Positions 8,812-21,884 are shown, counted from the stretch's first letter. The stretch is DNA of 53,160 nucleotides from Burkholderiaceae bacterium (GCA_030158675.1 JAOASL010000019.1:1-53160); one strand, 5' to 3'. Notes: generated by a model from the sequence alone, not told the origin. Program-made: numbers and translations.

Positions 8812-9843
8812 TCATTTCCTTGCCACTGCCAGCGCGAGCTGCAGCAGCGCATCCCAAGAGTCGCCGGCAAATTCTTTCGTGCGCAGTCCCTTGATCATGC
8901 GGTCAACCTGTGCTGCCCTGGACAGCGCGTCTTCGAGCGCGGCCAGTTTTACCCGCGCCAGTGCCGGCGCGATCAGCCGCTCGCGCGGCCCCCAGATTCG
9001 GTACTCCTTCAGCAGTGCCGCCAGCGGACGGCCATCTGCGGTGCCGAGCTTCAGCTTCAGCAGCGTGCGTATCTCTTCGGCGATGGCCCACAATACCAGC
9101 GGCGGCGCCTCGCCTTCGCCTTTGAGGCCGTCTAGCATGCGCACTACGCGGCTGACGTCGCCGGACAGCATCGCTTCGGACAGCTTGAATACGTCATAGC
9201 GGGCGACATTCAGGACAGCGTCCTGCACCTGTTCGAACGACAGGCGACCTTCAGGATACAGCAGCCCCAGCTTGCGGATTTCCTGGTGCGCAGCCAGCAG
9301 ATTGCCCTCGACGCGCTCGACCATGAACTCCAGCGCGGTCCGGTCCGCGCTCTGCCCCTGCGCACCCAGTCGCAGCCCGATCCAGTCGGCGAGCTGGTGG
9401 CGCTCGACGTTCGGTATGTCGATGTACACCGCCTGTCGCTGAAGTGTGCCGACCCACGCGCTTTTTTGCGTGGCCCAGTCGAGTTTGGGCAGGGTGATCA
9501 GTGTCAGTGTGTCGCCGGCCGCGGACGATGCCGTGCACGCCGCCGCGTATTCTTGCAGTGCCTGTCCGCCATCCTTGCCCGGCTTGCCGCCCGGGATGCG
9601 CAGCTCGATCAGCTTGCGGTCGCCAAACAGCGACATGGCCTGGTTCGCCGCCAGCAGCTCTCCCCATTTGAAGAAGCGTTCGGCGACCAGCACCTCGCGC
9701 TCGGAAAAGCCGGACGCGCGCGCCTTGGCGCGTATGCGATCTGCCGCTTCCAGCGCGAGCAGATGCTCATCGCTGCTGACGACGTAAAGTGGCGCCAGCG
9801 CCTTCGACAGGTGCGCGTCCAGCGCCTCGGCGCGCAGCTGCAT
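8812..9843 (-). CDS. holA: DNA polymerase III delta subunit
   Basis: A 343-residue clamp-loader subunit, the wrench that opens the beta sliding clamp. The N-terminal segment [20 protein letters not shown], the degenerate AAA+ core without a Walker A motif, and the C-terminal alpha-helical collar (about 215-343) match the HolA family in order and length. It sits between lptE and proA, the usual leuS-lptE-holA-proA order of Burkholderiales, and starts eight bases after the lptE stop, so it is co-transcribed with lptE. Confidence 0.93.
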   Translation of the reverse strand: MQLRAEALDAHLSKALAPLYVVSSDEHLLALEAADRIRAKARASGFSEREVLVAERFFKWGELLAANQAMSLFGDRKLIELRIPGGKPGKDGGQALQEYAAACTASSAAGDTLTLITLPKLDWATQKSAWVGTLQRQAVYIDIPNVERHQLADWIGLRLGAQGQSADRTALEFMVERVEGNLLAAHQEIRKLGLLYPEGRLSFEQVQDAVLNVARYDVFKLSEAMLSGDVSRVVRMLDGLKGEGEAPPLVLWAIAEEIRTLLKLKLGTADGRPLAALLKEYRIWGPRERLIAPALARVKLAALEDALSRAAQVDRMIKGLRTKEFAGDSWDALLQLALAVARK

Positions 9844-9851
9844 CGCCAGCC

Positions 9852-10355
9852 TTACTCTTGGCTGATCTGCGCCAGTTGGCGCATGATCTGTGCAACTGCG
9901 TCGCGCCGCAGGTCGTCGAAAATCAGTCGCTCTTCCTGTTCCTTGGCCAGCACCTGCGATTCGCTGTAGGACAGGATAGTCTGCAGCGCAATCTCTGACA
10001 TCGGCAGCAGTTTCTTGTTGTTTTTGCCCGCCACTTCATAGTGAATGCGGTAAGTCAGGCTATATTCGCGCACCTGGCCCTGCGAGTTCAGCGTCAGCAC
10101 CTTGCGTTCCTGCTTATCGCTCAGTATTCGCAGCAAGACCGCCGCCGCTTTCGGGTCGTCGAGCAGTTTGGTCGTGCGTTGCGAGCGGATCGCCGTGCGC
10201 AGTTCGCGTTCGAGTGGCGTGCCGGACGGCGTGTCCACGTAAACCGACTCGAATGACAGCTGCGAATCCGGCGTACTGCCACGAAGGTAATAGCCGCAGC
10301 TGGCCAGCGGTATGGCCAGCAGTACGGAGACAAGACTACGACGTGCACGGTTCAA
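9852..10355 (-). CDS. lptE: LPS-assembly lipoprotein LptE
   Basis: A 167-residue outer-membrane lipoprotein that plugs the LptD translocon and helps insert lipopolysaccharide. A short positive N-terminus is followed by a hydrophobic helix and the lipobox LASC with the lipidated Cys20. CGYYLRG after it is the typical LptE start of the mature chain. The start codon is TTG, decided by a very strong GAGGAGA ribosome-binding site five bases upstream and no alternative ATG before the signal peptide. It lies ten bases after the leuS stop. Confidence 0.92.
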   Translation of the reverse strand: MNRARRSLVSVLLAIPLASCGYYLRGSTPDSQLSFESVYVDTPSGTPLERELRTAIRSQRTTKLLDDPKAAAVLLRILSDKQERKVLTLNSQGQVREYSLTYRIHYEVAGKNNKKLLPMSEIALQTILSYSESQVLAKEQEERLIFDDLRRDAVAQIMRQLAQISQE

Positions 10356-10365
10356 GGCGCTCTCC

Positions 10366-13167
<2,802 letters not shown>

Positions 13168-13170
13168 TCA

Positions 13171-13196
13171 CCCGATCCCGGGCGGCCGAGATCGGG
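13171..13196. repeat. Intergenic hairpin after the exbD stop
   Basis: CCCGATC (13171-13177) and GATCGGG (13190-13196) make a 7-bp stem in the 201-bp gap between leuS and the end of the exbBD-tonB unit. It would close the minus-strand exbD message but has no U-tract, so intrinsic termination is doubtful. Confidence 0.4.
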
Positions 13197-13212
13197 AGTC
13201 AGGCGGGCGGCC

Positions 13213-13638
13213 TTATTTGCCGACGTCCTTCGGATCGGTGACGAAGCCGATCTTGGTCATGCCGTTGCCCTGGGCGGCTGCCATGACCTGGGCGATCACT
13301 TCATAGCGCGTACCTTTGTCGGCGCGCAGCTGCAGCTCGGGCAACGGCTTTTTGCCGGACGAGGTCACGAAGCGGCCGGGCAGTTCTTCGAGTGCGACCG
13401 GCGCGTTGTTCCAGAACAGCCGGCCTTCCGCATTGATCGCCAGCGTAATCGTTTCTGGCTTTTCGGGAGCCGGCGCCGAAGCGGCGCTCGGCAGCTCGAG
13501 CTTGATCGCGTGCGTGAACAGCGGCGCGGTGATGATGAAGATCACCAGCAGGACCAGCATCACATCGACCATTGGGGTCACGTTGATGTCGGCCATCGGT
13601 GCCTGCTGGCCGTTATCGTTAAAGCCGCCGAATGCCAT
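13213..13638 (-). CDS. exbD: Biopolymer transport protein ExbD/TolR
   Basis: A 141-residue inner-membrane protein with one N-terminal transmembrane helix (about residues 20-42, VDVMLVLLVIFIIT) containing the membrane Asp that couples proton flow, and a periplasmic TolR-type domain. It works with ExbB and TonB to energise outer-membrane receptors. An in-frame extension to 13680 overlaps exbB; AAGGAGA is placed correctly for the ATG at 13638, so that start is used. It is the last gene of tonB-exbB-exbD. Confidence 0.93.
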   Translation of the reverse strand: MAFGGFNDNGQQAPMADINVTPMVDVMLVLLVIFIITAPLFTHAIKLELPSAASAPAPEKPETITLAINAEGRLFWNNAPVALEELPGRFVTSSGKKPLPELQLRADKGTRYEVIAQVMAAAQGNGMTKIGFVTDPKDVGK

Positions 13639-13651
13639 CGCGTTCTCCTTG

Positions 13652-14359
13652 TCAGGATTTTTTGGTGCGCGCGCTGACAATGCGCGAGCCGGTGGTCAGG
13701 AACGCGTGCAGGTCGTGTGCGAACGCGTCGAGCTCACCGAGAGTTAGCCGGTTTACCCGTGTGAATGCGTTGTAGCCAAGTACGGCCGGAATCGCGACTA
13801 CCAGACCAATCGCCGTCATGATCAGCGCTTCACCGACCGGTCCGGCCACTTTGTCGATCTGGATGGTGCCGGATGCGGACACGGCAGCCAGTGCGTGGTA
13901 GATGCCCCAGACCGTGCCGAACAGCCCGATGAAAGGCGCGGTCGAGCCGACCGACGCCAGCAACGTCAGGCCGCTTTCAAGTCGCGACGATACGCGATTC
14001 ATCTGCTGGCGCAGCGTGCGCGTGACCAGCTCGCTCGGGTCAACGTTGGCATTGAGCGAACTGCTGTTGGCCTTCACGTTGACCGCCTCGACCGCATGGG
14101 TCGCCAGCGGCGCGTACACCTGCTCGGAGTCGGCATGGTTGAGCAGCGTGACTGCGTCGTCCATCGTCGGGGCGTCCCAGAAGCTTTCAACTGCGTTGGC
14201 GCTCTTGCGGATGCGCCAGGAGCTCCATGCCTTGGACAGGATGTAATACCAGCTGGCCATCGACATCAGCAGCAGCACATAAGCCACGCTGTGGGTGACG
14301 ACATCGCCTTGTGCCCAATAGTGGGCAAAGCCGAGGTTCTGGGTCAGGGTTTCGTTCAT
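13652..14359 (-). CDS. exbB: Biopolymer transport protein ExbB (MotA/TolQ family)
   Basis: A 235-residue inner-membrane proton-channel protein with three transmembrane helices: about 25-43, then two near 130-160 and 180-205. The family motifs GTVWGIYHAL and GPVGEALIMTAIGLVVAIPAV, with the conserved channel Thr/Glu region, are intact. It forms the pentamer that powers TonB. It begins 12 bases after the tonB stop and ends 13 bases before exbD. Confidence 0.94.
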   Translation of the reverse strand: MNETLTQNLGFAHYWAQGDVVTHSVAYVLLLMSMASWYYILSKAWSSWRIRKSANAVESFWDAPTMDDAVTLLNHADSEQVYAPLATHAVEAVNVKANSSSLNANVDPSELVTRTLRQQMNRVSSRLESGLTLLASVGSTAPFIGLFGTVWGIYHALAAVSASGTIQIDKVAGPVGEALIMTAIGLVVAIPAVLGYNAFTRVNRLTLGELDAFAHDLHAFLTTGSRIVSARTKKS

Positions 14360-14371
14360 GCTCTTGTTCGC

Positions 14372-15160
14372 TCAGTTCAGTTTGAAGGGTATCGGAACGA
14401 TATACCACTCGTCGATCGACTTGCCATCCATGGTCGCCGGGTTGAAGCGCCAGGTTTTTACGGCTTCGATGGCCGCCTGGTCCAGCCGAGGGTAGCCACT
14501 GGAGGATTTTACTTCGACTGTGCCGGCAGTACCGTCACGCTTGACCAGCACCCGCACGGTGACCGTACCCTGTTCGCTGAGTCTTTGCGACATGCGCGGA
14601 TAGGCTGGCTTTACGTTGGTGGCGCTGTAGCTTGCCGAAATGCTGACCTCGGTGCGCGGCGCTGAAGGGGCGGTTGGTGCCGGCGGGGCGGGCAGGGTCG
14701 GCTTTGCGGGCGCAGGCTCGGGCGGCGCGGGTCTCGGCGCCGGCTGATGTACGGGTTCAGGCCGGGGTTCCGGTCGGAGCTCGGGCTTGGATTCAGGCCG
14801 GGGCTCGGGCTTGGGTTCCGCCTTCAGTTCGGGCTTGGGTTCCGGTTTAGGCTCGGGTTTGGGTTCCGGTTTAGGCTCGGGTTTGGGTTCCGGTTTAGGC
14901 TCAGGCTTCGGCTCGGGTTTGGGCTCAGGCTTGGGCTCGGGTTTGGGCTCAGGCTTGGGCGGCTGGGGCTGCGGCGGTTGGGGTTTCGGTTGCTCCGTCA
15001 CCTGTGCCGGCGGAGGCGGCAGCAGCTGCACGACCACTGTCGGCGGCTCGATCACGGGTTTTTTCACATGCTCGAGCACGCCCGAGATCACCAGCAACGC
15101 CATTGCGGCGTGCAGTCCGACCGCCAGCACGGCGGCCATTGCGGATTGCCTCGACACCAT
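14372..15160 (-). CDS. tonB: TonB family energy transducer
   Basis: A 262-residue protein with a single N-terminal signal-anchor helix (about 8-27). A very long Pro-Lys-Glu spacer (about 57-140) spans the periplasm. The C-terminal TonB domain (about 175-262) contains [21 protein letters not shown] and ends with the segment [14 protein letters not shown]. It transmits proton-motive force from ExbBD to TonB-dependent receptors for iron complexes and other nutrients. An internal Met at residue 8 is an alternative start; no strong ribosome-binding site decides. Confidence 0.93.
   Translation of the reverse strand: MVSRQSAMAAVLAVGLHAAMALLVISGVLEHVKKPVIEPPTVVVQLLPPPPAQVTEQPKPQPPQPQPPKPEPKPEPKPEPKPEPKPEPKPEPKPEPKPEPKPEPKPEPKPELKAEPKPEPRPESKPELRPEPRPEPVHQPAPRPAPPEPAPAKPTLPAPPAPTAPSAPRTEVSISASYSATNVKPAYPRMSQRLSEQGTVTVRVLVKRDGTAGTVEVKSSSGYPRLDQAAIEAVKTWRFNPATMDGKSIDEWYIVPIPFKLN
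14807..14959 (-). repeat. 12-bp tandem repeat encoding (Lys-Pro-Glu-Pro)n in tonB
   Basis: About thirteen imperfect 12-bp units, partly arranged as 24-bp higher-order copies (GGTTCCGGTTTAGGCTCGGGTTT on the plus strand is seen repeatedly with small changes). Each unit encodes Pro-Lys-Pro-Glu. Copy-number change keeps the frame and alters the periplasmic reach of TonB. Confidence 0.9.
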
Positions 15161-15198
15161 CTGCTGAGCCAGTTTGCGACGTCTTCGTGCCGGCGCGC

Positions 15199-16005
15199 TC
15201 AGCGCAGGCCGAGCACGTCTTGCATGTCATACAGGCCGGTATCCCGGTCCTGCAGAAAGCGGGCGGCGCGCAGGCTGCCGTGCGCGTAAGTGACGCGGCT
15301 CGACGACTTGTGCGTGATCTCGATGCGCTCGCCGATACCAGCGAACAGCACGGTATGGTCGCCGACGATGTCACCACCGCGGATGGTCGCGAAACCGATT
15401 GATGACGGATCGCGCTCGCCGGTGACACCTTCGCGCGCAAACACGCCAACTGTGTTCAGGTCGCGGCCGAGCGCGTCGGCAATCACTTCGCCCATCTTCA
15501 GCGCGGTGCCGGACGGCGCATCGACCTTGTGCCGATGATGAGCTTCGATGATCTCGATGTCATAGCCGTGCGAGAAGCTTTTTGCCGCCAGTTCGAGCAG
15601 CTTCATCGTGACGTTCACGCCCACGCTCATGTTCGGCGCGAACACGATGGCCGTCTTTTTCGCAGCAGCGGCGATTGCGGCCTTGCCAGCGTCATCGAAG
15701 CCGGTGGTGCCGATGATCATTTTGATGCCATGCGCGGCGCAATGATCGAGGTGTTTCAGCGTGCCTTCCGGACGGGTGAAGTCGATCAGAAAGCCAGCGT
15801 CTGCCAGACCTTTGCGCAGGTCGGATTCAATCGCCACGCCGGCCGGCTGCCCAAGGAATGCGGCGGCATCGGTGCCGATGCGCGGCATGCCTGCGACATC
15901 AAGCGCGCCGCTGAGCTGTGCATCCGGATCGGCGACGATCGCTTCGATCAGCATGCGGCCCATGCGGCCGGACGCCCCGGCCACGGCGATTTTCATTACA
16001 GTCAT
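15199..16005 (-). CDS. dapB: 4-hydroxy-tetrahydrodipicolinate reductase
   Basis: A 268-residue cytosolic NAD(P)H-dependent reductase of the diaminopimelate/lysine pathway. The nucleotide-binding loop GASGRMGR is at about 10-17, DFTRPEGTL and GTTGF follow, and the signature [15 protein letters not shown] carries the catalytic His and Lys. ATG codons at 16005 and 15996 are both possible; MKIAVAG would give the shorter form. It follows bamE by 16 bases on the same strand, and tonB follows by 38, so bamE-dapB-tonB-exbB-exbD may be one transcript. Confidence 0.96.
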   Translation of the reverse strand: MTVMKIAVAGASGRMGRMLIEAIVADPDAQLSGALDVAGMPRIGTDAAAFLGQPAGVAIESDLRKGLADAGFLIDFTRPEGTLKHLDHCAAHGIKMIIGTTGFDDAGKAAIAAAAKKTAIVFAPNMSVGVNVTMKLLELAAKSFSHGYDIEIIEAHHRHKVDAPSGTALKMGEVIADALGRDLNTVGVFAREGVTGERDPSSIGFATIRGGDIVGDHTVLFAGIGERIEITHKSSSRVTYAHGSLRAARFLQDRDTGLYDMQDVLGLR

Positions 16006-16021
16006 TGAGTCAGTGTCCCGG

Positions 16022-16501
16022 TTATTTTTGTTCTGGCGCGGCGATCAGCTTCAAGTACTGCTTTTCTTCCGGCACCTGGCCGCCGTCGAAGCTTGCTACC
16101 CGGCCTTCTTTGAATCGGACCACCACGTGGCTACTAGTCACCGCGCCGTCACCGCGCTTCATCAGGAACGGATAGTCCCACCTCTCGCCATGGAAAACGT
16201 CGACGATCAGCGGTGTGCCAAGCACAAAGCGCACCTGTTCCGGCGTCATGCCGACCTTGATCTGATCGACCATTTCGCGCGATATGAAATTCCCCTGCTG
16301 TACATTCGGCCGGTAGATAGGCAGCAAGCCGAACGTGCGGGTGTTTTCGACCGTTTGCTTTACGCCGTTCGACGCTGCTGTGGCATTATCGTTTCGCTTC
16401 GCAAACATGCTCTGATACGAGCAGCCAGACAGCAGGAAACCGACGGCCAGTGCGAGCGTGGCGGCGGAAAAGAGGGGCTTGCGATCGGACAGCAGGAACA
16501 T
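16022..16501 (-). CDS. bamE: Outer-membrane assembly lipoprotein BamE
   Basis: A 159-residue lipoprotein subunit of the BAM complex. The signal helix (about 10-26) ends in the lipobox LSGC with lipidated Cys27. The mature part has the SmpA/OmlA fold signatures [32 protein letters not shown] (residues about 85-116) and [12 protein letters not shown]. It is divergent from fur with 74 bases between the start codons, the classical bamE-fur arrangement of beta- and gammaproteobacteria. Confidence 0.95.
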   Translation of the reverse strand: MFLLSDRKPLFSAATLALAVGFLLSGCSYQSMFAKRNDNATAASNGVKQTVENTRTFGLLPIYRPNVQQGNFISREMVDQIKVGMTPEQVRFVLGTPLIVDVFHGERWDYPFLMKRGDGAVTSSHVVVRFKEGRVASFDGGQVPEEKQYLKLIAAPEQK

Positions 16502-16575
16502 GATGACGAAGGTAGAATACCCGCTTGCTCAAAACGCCATATGATAAAGCAGTTCCTGTTCCTTCAAACGAAATC

Positions 16576-17007
16576 ATGCCGCCTAATCACCTCGATCTGA
16601 AATCCAGCGGGTTGAAGGCCACGCTGCCGCGACTGAAGATCCTTGAGATTTTCCAGAACAGCCGGGTCCGGCACTTGTCGGCCGAAGATGTTTACAAGCT
16701 GCTGCTGGCCGAAAATCTCGATGTCGGACTGGCAACGGTCTACCGCGTGCTCACGCAGTTCGAGCAGGCGGGTCTGCTGTCACGTAATCACTTTGAATCC
16801 GGCAAGGCCGTGTTTGAGCTCGACCAGGGCGCACATCATGATCATCTGGTCTGCCTGGATTGCGGCCGGGTCGAGGAGTTCTTCGACGAGGAAATCGAGA
16901 AGCGGCAACACTTGATCGCTGCCGACCGCGGCTTCAAGCTGGCCGAGCACGCGCTTGCCTTGTACGGTACCTGTACCAAACAAGATTGCCCGCACCGGAG
17001 CCGCTAG
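16576..17007 (+). CDS. fur: Ferric uptake regulator Fur
   Basis: A 143-residue DNA-binding repressor that uses Fe(II) as co-repressor to silence iron-uptake genes. The winged-helix domain (about 1-85) contains [11 protein letters not shown] and the recognition helix segment [17 protein letters not shown]. The metal/dimer domain carries [11 protein letters not shown], and a C-terminal CTKQDC gives the second Cys pair. The family start [14 protein letters not shown] is used; an upstream in-frame codon at 16525 gives a non-conserved 17-residue extension. tonB-exbBD on the other strand is a plausible target, but no clear Fur box was recognised. Confidence 0.96.
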   Translation: MPPNHLDLKSSGLKATLPRLKILEIFQNSRVRHLSAEDVYKLLLAENLDVGLATVYRVLTQFEQAGLLSRNHFESGKAVFELDQGAHHDHLVCLDCGRVEEFFDEEIEKRQHLIAADRGFKLAEHALALYGTCTKQDCPHRSR

Positions 17008-17039
17008 CGACTTACCCGGTTGCTGTATTGCCGGCCGAT

Positions 17040-18053
17040 CTACGGGTACGACAAAGCATTCGACAGCAGCCGCGCCGTGATTTCCACGATTGGTATCACC
17101 CGCTCGTAGGCCATGCGCGTCGGACCGATCACGCCGAGGGTGCCAATAATGCGACCGTTTGATTCATAGGGCGCGGTCACCACGCTCATTTCTTCCAGCG
17201 GCACCAGCTTTGACTCGCCGCCGATGAAGATCTGCACACCGTGCGCCTTGCTCGAGTTGTCCAGCAGCGCCGCCAGGCTGGTCTTCTGCTCGAACAGGTC
17301 GAACATCTTGCGCAGCGATCCCATGTTGGATGCCAGGTCTGTCACCGATAGCAGATTGTGTTCGCCTGAGATGACGACTTCTTCCTCGCCCTCGTGCATT
17401 GCATCGCTGCCAGCCTCAAGTGCTGCCTGCATTAGTCGCGTAATGTCGTCGCGCAGCTGGTGCAATTCCTCGGTCAGCTTGAAACGTACCTCGTCCAGCG
17501 GCAGACCCGCGTAGTGCTGGTTGATGTAATTCGCTGCCTGCACCAGTTCCGAAGGCGTGTAGTCAGTTTCTGTCAGCAGCAAACGGTTTTGCACATCGCC
17601 ATTCGGAGCGACGATGACCAGCAGGATGCGCTTTTCCGATAGCCGCAGGAATTCGATCTGCTGGAAGATACTATCCCGGCGCGGAGCAAGCACCACGCCG
17701 GCAAATTTCGACAGTTGCGACAGTACTTGTGCTGCGCTGGCAATGATTTTGTGTGATGACGTCCCCGATTGCAGCCGCGACTCCACTGCGCTCTCGTCGA
17801 TCGGTTTCATGGTCAGCAGGCTGTCGACGAACATTCGGTAGCCGCGTGGCGTCGGAATGCGGCCGGCCGAGGTGTGCGGGCTGCCAACCAGCCCGAGCTC
17901 CTCCAGGTCAGCCATGATGTTGCGGATCGTGGCAGGGGACAGGTCTAGCCCGGAGATCTTGGCGAGCGCACGCGAGCCGACCGGCTGGCCGTCTGCGATG
18001 TAACGCTCGACCAGGGCCTTGAGCAGGGTTTGTGCGCGGTTATCGAGTTGCAT
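17040..18053 (-). CDS. hrcA: Heat-inducible transcription repressor HrcA
   Basis: A 337-residue repressor that binds CIRCE elements and releases them on heat shock when GroEL is titrated. The N-terminal winged helix contains [14 protein letters not shown] and [17 protein letters not shown]; the GAF-like dimerisation domain follows, ending [18 protein letters not shown]. Length is normal. It is divergent from nadK with 68 bases between the starts. I found no CIRCE inverted repeat (TTAGCACTC-N9-GAGTGCTAA) in the window, so its target, probably groESL, is elsewhere. Confidence 0.96.
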   Translation of the reverse strand: MQLDNRAQTLLKALVERYIADGQPVGSRALAKISGLDLSPATIRNIMADLEELGLVGSPHTSAGRIPTPRGYRMFVDSLLTMKPIDESAVESRLQSGTSSHKIIASAAQVLSQLSKFAGVVLAPRRDSIFQQIEFLRLSEKRILLVIVAPNGDVQNRLLLTETDYTPSELVQAANYINQHYAGLPLDEVRFKLTEELHQLRDDITRLMQAALEAGSDAMHEGEEEVVISGEHNLLSVTDLASNMGSLRKMFDLFEQKTSLAALLDNSSKAHGVQIFIGGESKLVPLEEMSVVTAPYESNGRIIGTLGVIGPTRMAYERVIPIVEITARLLSNALSYP

Positions 18054-18121
18054 GTGCTTTATTCTAGCTGCCGAGTCGCCTTCGTTCCAGCCGGCAGTCT
18101 AATTATGGTCTAATCGCCGCC

Positions 18122-19021
18122 ATGTCTTCTCCTTCCGCCTTCCCGACTATTGCCATCATCGGCAAGCATGGCGACACCACCGCCACGGCAGAATTGACGC
18201 AGCTCGCCGAGTTCCTGCATGAGCGCGGACACAACGTGGTGTTCGAATCCGAGACTGCGCGCGATCTGGGTCGTCCGGGCCCACAGGCCATGACGCCTGA
18301 GCAAATCGGCGCGAATGCGCAGCTGGCCATTGTGGTCGGTGGAGATGGCACGATGCTGGGCATTGCCCGACAGCTCGCACCATTCCGCGTGCCACTGATT
18401 GGCGTGAATCAGGGGCACCTCGGTTTCATGACCGATATTGCATCGGACCGCATGTTGCCGGTACTAGCCGACATGTTGGACGGCAATCGCGAATCCGAGC
18501 AGCGTACGCTGCTGGAGGGTACCGTACTGCGTGAGGGCCAGGCGATTTTTCATGGCGTGGCGTTCAATGATGTGGTGGTCGCGCGCGGCACCGGCAGTGG
18601 GATGGTCGAGTTGCGTGTGAATGTTGATGGCCATTTCATGTACAACCAGCGCTCGGACGGCCTGATTGTCTCCACGCCGACCGGATCGACCGCCTACGCG
18701 CTGTCGGCCGGCGGGCCTATCCTGCAGCCGCAGCTTGGCGGGATCGTGATGGTGCCGATCGCGCCGCATGCGTTGTCGAACCGGCCTATCGTGTTGTCCG
18801 ACAGCCGCGTGATCGAGATCGAACTGGCCAGTGGTCGCGACTGCAGCGTGAATTTCGACATGCAATCACTCGCCACCTTACAGGTGCATGATCGTGTGGT
18901 GATCAAGCGTTCGCTGCACGCAGTCACCTTCCTCCATCCGCAGGGCTGGAGTTACTTTGACACGCTGCGCGAGAAGCTGCACTGGAACGAGTACCCGTCG
19001 GCTGTGGGTCAACTAAAATAA
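18122..19021 (+). CDS. nadK: NAD kinase
   Basis: A 299-residue cytosolic enzyme making NADP from NAD and ATP. The catalytic GGDGTMLG motif is at 73-80. The NQGHLGFMTD segment and the substrate-binding PTGSTAYALSAGGPI segment follow, all in normal order. It heads nadK-recN, with recN starting 23 bases downstream. No obvious ribosome-binding site precedes the ATG, but the start agrees with the family N-terminus. Confidence 0.96.
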   Translation: MSSPSAFPTIAIIGKHGDTTATAELTQLAEFLHERGHNVVFESETARDLGRPGPQAMTPEQIGANAQLAIVVGGDGTMLGIARQLAPFRVPLIGVNQGHLGFMTDIASDRMLPVLADMLDGNRESEQRTLLEGTVLREGQAIFHGVAFNDVVVARGTGSGMVELRVNVDGHFMYNQRSDGLIVSTPTGSTAYALSAGGPILQPQLGGIVMVPIAPHALSNRPIVLSDSRVIEIELASGRDCSVNFDMQSLATLQVHDRVVIKRSLHAVTFLHPQGWSYFDTLREKLHWNEYPSAVGQLK

Positions 19022-19044
19022 GGTTTTTTCAACTTTCCCGCCCC

Positions 19045-20703
19045 ATGCTGCGCACGCTGGCTATTCGCGATTTCGTGATCGTCGATGCGATCGAGCTCGA
19101 CCTGTCGTCCGGGTTTACGGTATTCACCGGTGAGACCGGTGCGGGTAAGTCTATCCTGATCGATGCATTGACCCTGGCGCTTGGCGGCCGTGCCGATGCG
19201 AGCGTGGTTCGCGAAGGCGCGGCGAAGGCCGACATCAGTGCCGAGTTCAGCGGTGAATTGTCGGCCGGGCTGCAAGGCTGGCTGGCTAACAACGAATTCG
19301 ACGCCGCCGATGGCACGGTGCTGCTACGGCGCGTAATCGACAACGGCGGTCGCTCGAAGGCCTTCATCAACGGCGTGACGGCGACCGTCGCGCAATTGCG
19401 CGACATCGGAGAGATGCTGGTCGATATCCATGGCCAGCACGCGCACCAGTCGCTGCTAAAGACAGATGCGCAGCGGCTGTTGCTGGATGCGCAGGCCGGC
19501 CTGCAGGAAGATGCCAGGGCCGTTGCCGCCGCGTACCGGCAGTGGCGTGCGCTCGCACGCCAGCGGGAAGAATTCGAACGCGATGCGAAAAACGTGCTGC
19601 AGGAGCGTGAGCGTCTCGAGTGGCAGGTCGGTGAACTGGAAAAGCTGGCGCCGCGACCTGGAGAGTGGGCCGAGATTGGCAACGAGCACAGCCGCTTGTC
19701 CCATGCGGTCAGCCTGATCGAAGGCGCGCAGCAGGCGTTGAACCTGCTGTCCGAGGATGAGTCGGCGCCGATGCTGTCGCAACTGAGCGCCATCGAGCAA
19801 AAATTGGACAAGCTGGCTGATATCGATGACAAGCTCAGGCCGGTGCTGGAGGCACTGGAGCCAGCGCGCATCCAGTTGCAGGAGGCTGTGTATGCGCTGA
19901 ATAATTATCTGGGCCGCATTGAACTGGATCCGGAGCGTTTGCGTACCGTTGAGGCGCGGCTGGAGGCGCTGCACTCGACCGCGCGCAAATTCCATGTGGC
20001 GCCGGACGACCTGCCGCAGGAATTCCTGGATTTGTCCGAACGTTTGCGCCAGTTGGCCGACGCGACTGACCTGGACGCGATGCGCGCCGAGGAGCAGAAG
20101 CTGGCGGATGCCTACTACGCGCTGGCCGGCAAGCTGTCGAAGGCACGCGCGAAGGCAGCCAGTGTGCTGTCGGCCACAGTGACCGCGGCGATGCAAGATC
20201 TGTCGATGTCGGGCGGGCGTTTCGAGATTGGGCTGACGGACTGTGCGCCGGCCGCGCATGGCGTCGATCAGGTCGAATTCCTGGTCGCCGGCCATGCGGG
20301 CACCTCTCCGAAGCCGTTGGCGAAGGTCGCTTCCGGCGGCGAGCTGGCGCGCATTTCTCTGGCCATCTCAGTGATTGCCTCGAGCGCGACGGCGACGCCG
20401 ACGCTGATCTTCGACGAAGTCGACAGCGGCATTGGCGGGGGTGTGGCGGAGGTCGTTGGCCGTCTGCTGAAGAAGCTCGGGCAGGACAGACAAGTGCTCT
20501 GCGTGACCCATCTGCCGCAGGTCGCAAGCCAGGCATCGCATCACTTCCAGGTCAGCAAAGGACAGGTCGCTGATGGCCGAACTGTGTCGCGCATTGAGCC
20601 GCTGGCCAGTTCCGAGCGTATCGAAGAGATTGCGCGTATGCTCGGCGGCCTCGAGATTACGGCGACCACACGCAGGCACGCGCGCGAGCTGCTGGCCTTG
20701 TAG
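19045..20703 (+). CDS. recN: DNA repair protein RecN
   Basis: A 552-residue SMC-like ATPase acting in double-strand break repair. Walker A GETGAGKS is at 29-36, a coiled-coil region runs about 160-380, and the C-terminal ABC signature LAKVASGGELARISLA is followed by Walker B LIFDEVDSGIGGG and THLPQVAS. It is translated just after nadK. There is no LexA box in front of it or in the hrcA-nadK gap, unlike recN in E. coli, so SOS control is not evident here. Confidence 0.95.
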   Translation: MLRTLAIRDFVIVDAIELDLSSGFTVFTGETGAGKSILIDALTLALGGRADASVVREGAAKADISAEFSGELSAGLQGWLANNEFDAADGTVLLRRVIDNGGRSKAFINGVTATVAQLRDIGEMLVDIHGQHAHQSLLKTDAQRLLLDAQAGLQEDARAVAAAYRQWRALARQREEFERDAKNVLQERERLEWQVGELEKLAPRPGEWAEIGNEHSRLSHAVSLIEGAQQALNLLSEDESAPMLSQLSAIEQKLDKLADIDDKLRPVLEALEPARIQLQEAVYALNNYLGRIELDPERLRTVEARLEALHSTARKFHVAPDDLPQEFLDLSERLRQLADATDLDAMRAEEQKLADAYYALAGKLSKARAKAASVLSATVTAAMQDLSMSGGRFEIGLTDCAPAAHGVDQVEFLVAGHAGTSPKPLAKVASGGELARISLAISVIASSATATPTLIFDEVDSGIGGGVAEVVGRLLKKLGQDRQVLCVTHLPQVASQASHHFQVSKGQVADGRTVSRIEPLASSERIEEIARMLGGLEITATTRRHARELLAL

Positions 20704-20777
20704 GGCCACCTTAGCGCCGGACCAGTGCCGGCTGCGCCGAATTTCCCCCGCAATTATCAGCAGAAAGGTATTTAACG

Positions 20778-21884
20778 ATGGGATTCAACCCGGAACCCGC
20801 GCATCGGCATGGCACGCTCGGCCAGGTCGGTGTCGTGTTGGCCAACCTCGGGACACCGGACGCGCCGACGCCTGCGGCCGTCCGCACCTACCTGAAGGAA
20901 TTTTTGTCGGACCCGCGCGTGGTCGAGATTCCGCGTGCGATCTGGTGGTTCATCCTGAACGGGATCATCCTGCCGCTGCGCTCGCGCCAGTCGGCGCACA
21001 AATACGCATCGATCTGGACTGATGCCGGATCGCCACTGAAGCTGCATACCGAAAAGCAGGCGCAGCTGCTGCAACAGCAGTTGAACGAACGCGGACATGC
21101 GGTGCGCGTCGCCTGGGGCATGCGCTACGGCAGTCCGTCGCTGTCGTCGGTGGTTGACCGATTGAAGTCCGACGGCTGCGACCGCATCCTGATCCTGCCG
21201 GCGTATCCGCAATATTCGGGCACCACCACGGCATCGGTATTTGACGCGCTGTTTGCGCATCTTTCCGGCATGCGCAACGTTCCCGAGCTGCGCCTGATCA
21301 AGCACTACCACGACGATGAGGGCTACATCGATGCGCTTGCCGCCAGCGTGCGAGCGCACTGGGAGCAGCACGGCCGGCCCGACAAGCTGGTAATGAGCTT
21401 CCATGGTGTGCCGAAACGCACGCTGCTGCTGGGCGACCCGTATCACTGCGAGTGCTACAAGACGGCGCGTTTGCTCGGCCAGAAGCTCGGGTTGATGAAG
21501 GATGATTATCTGGTGACCTTCCAGTCGCGCTTCGGCAAGGCCGAGTGGCTGCAGCCGTATACCGCGCCGACGCTGGAGAGCCTGGCAAAGCAGGGTGTTG
21601 GCCGGGTCGATGTGATGTGTCCCGGCTTTACCAGCGACTGTCTCGAGACCCTGGAAGAAATTGCAATGGAGGCCAAGCAGGACTTCCTCGCGGCCGGCGG
21701 CAAGACTTTCCACTACATTCCTTGTCTGAACGAAGATCCGCGCTGGATAGCGGCCTTGGCCACACTGGTCGAAACGCAAGCAGGTGGCTGGCCGTTGTCG
21801 GCGGCGCCTGATGCACAGGCGGTGCGGCGCACTGATGCCGAGCTCGGTCGCGCGCAGGCGCTGGCACTGGGGGCCCCCGACTGA
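20778..21884 (+). CDS. hemH: Ferrochelatase
   Basis: A 368-residue enzyme inserting Fe(II) into protoporphyrin IX, the last step of haem synthesis. Conserved segments are [15 protein letters not shown] near the N-terminus, [18 protein letters not shown], the metal-binding His209 in MSFHGVPKR, and [15 protein letters not shown]. It lies 74 bases after recN and ends at a strong terminator before grpE. HemJ, encoded at 7098 in the window, supplies its substrate. Confidence 0.96.
   Translation: MGFNPEPAHRHGTLGQVGVVLANLGTPDAPTPAAVRTYLKEFLSDPRVVEIPRAIWWFILNGIILPLRSRQSAHKYASIWTDAGSPLKLHTEKQAQLLQQQLNERGHAVRVAWGMRYGSPSLSSVVDRLKSDGCDRILILPAYPQYSGTTTASVFDALFAHLSGMRNVPELRLIKHYHDDEGYIDALAASVRAHWEQHGRPDKLVMSFHGVPKRTLLLGDPYHCECYKTARLLGQKLGLMKDDYLVTFQSRFGKAEWLQPYTAPTLESLAKQGVGRVDVMCPGFTSDCLETLEEIAMEAKQDFLAAGGKTFHYIPCLNEDPRWIAALATLVETQAGGWPLSAAPDAQAVRRTDAELGRAQALALGAPD

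Noticed and set aside
14787-15167. Plus-strand frame encoding a (Gly-Leu-Gly-Ser) repeat protein
   Set aside because: It is the antisense image of the tonB Pro-Lys-Glu repeats, with no ribosome-binding site or independent coding signal.
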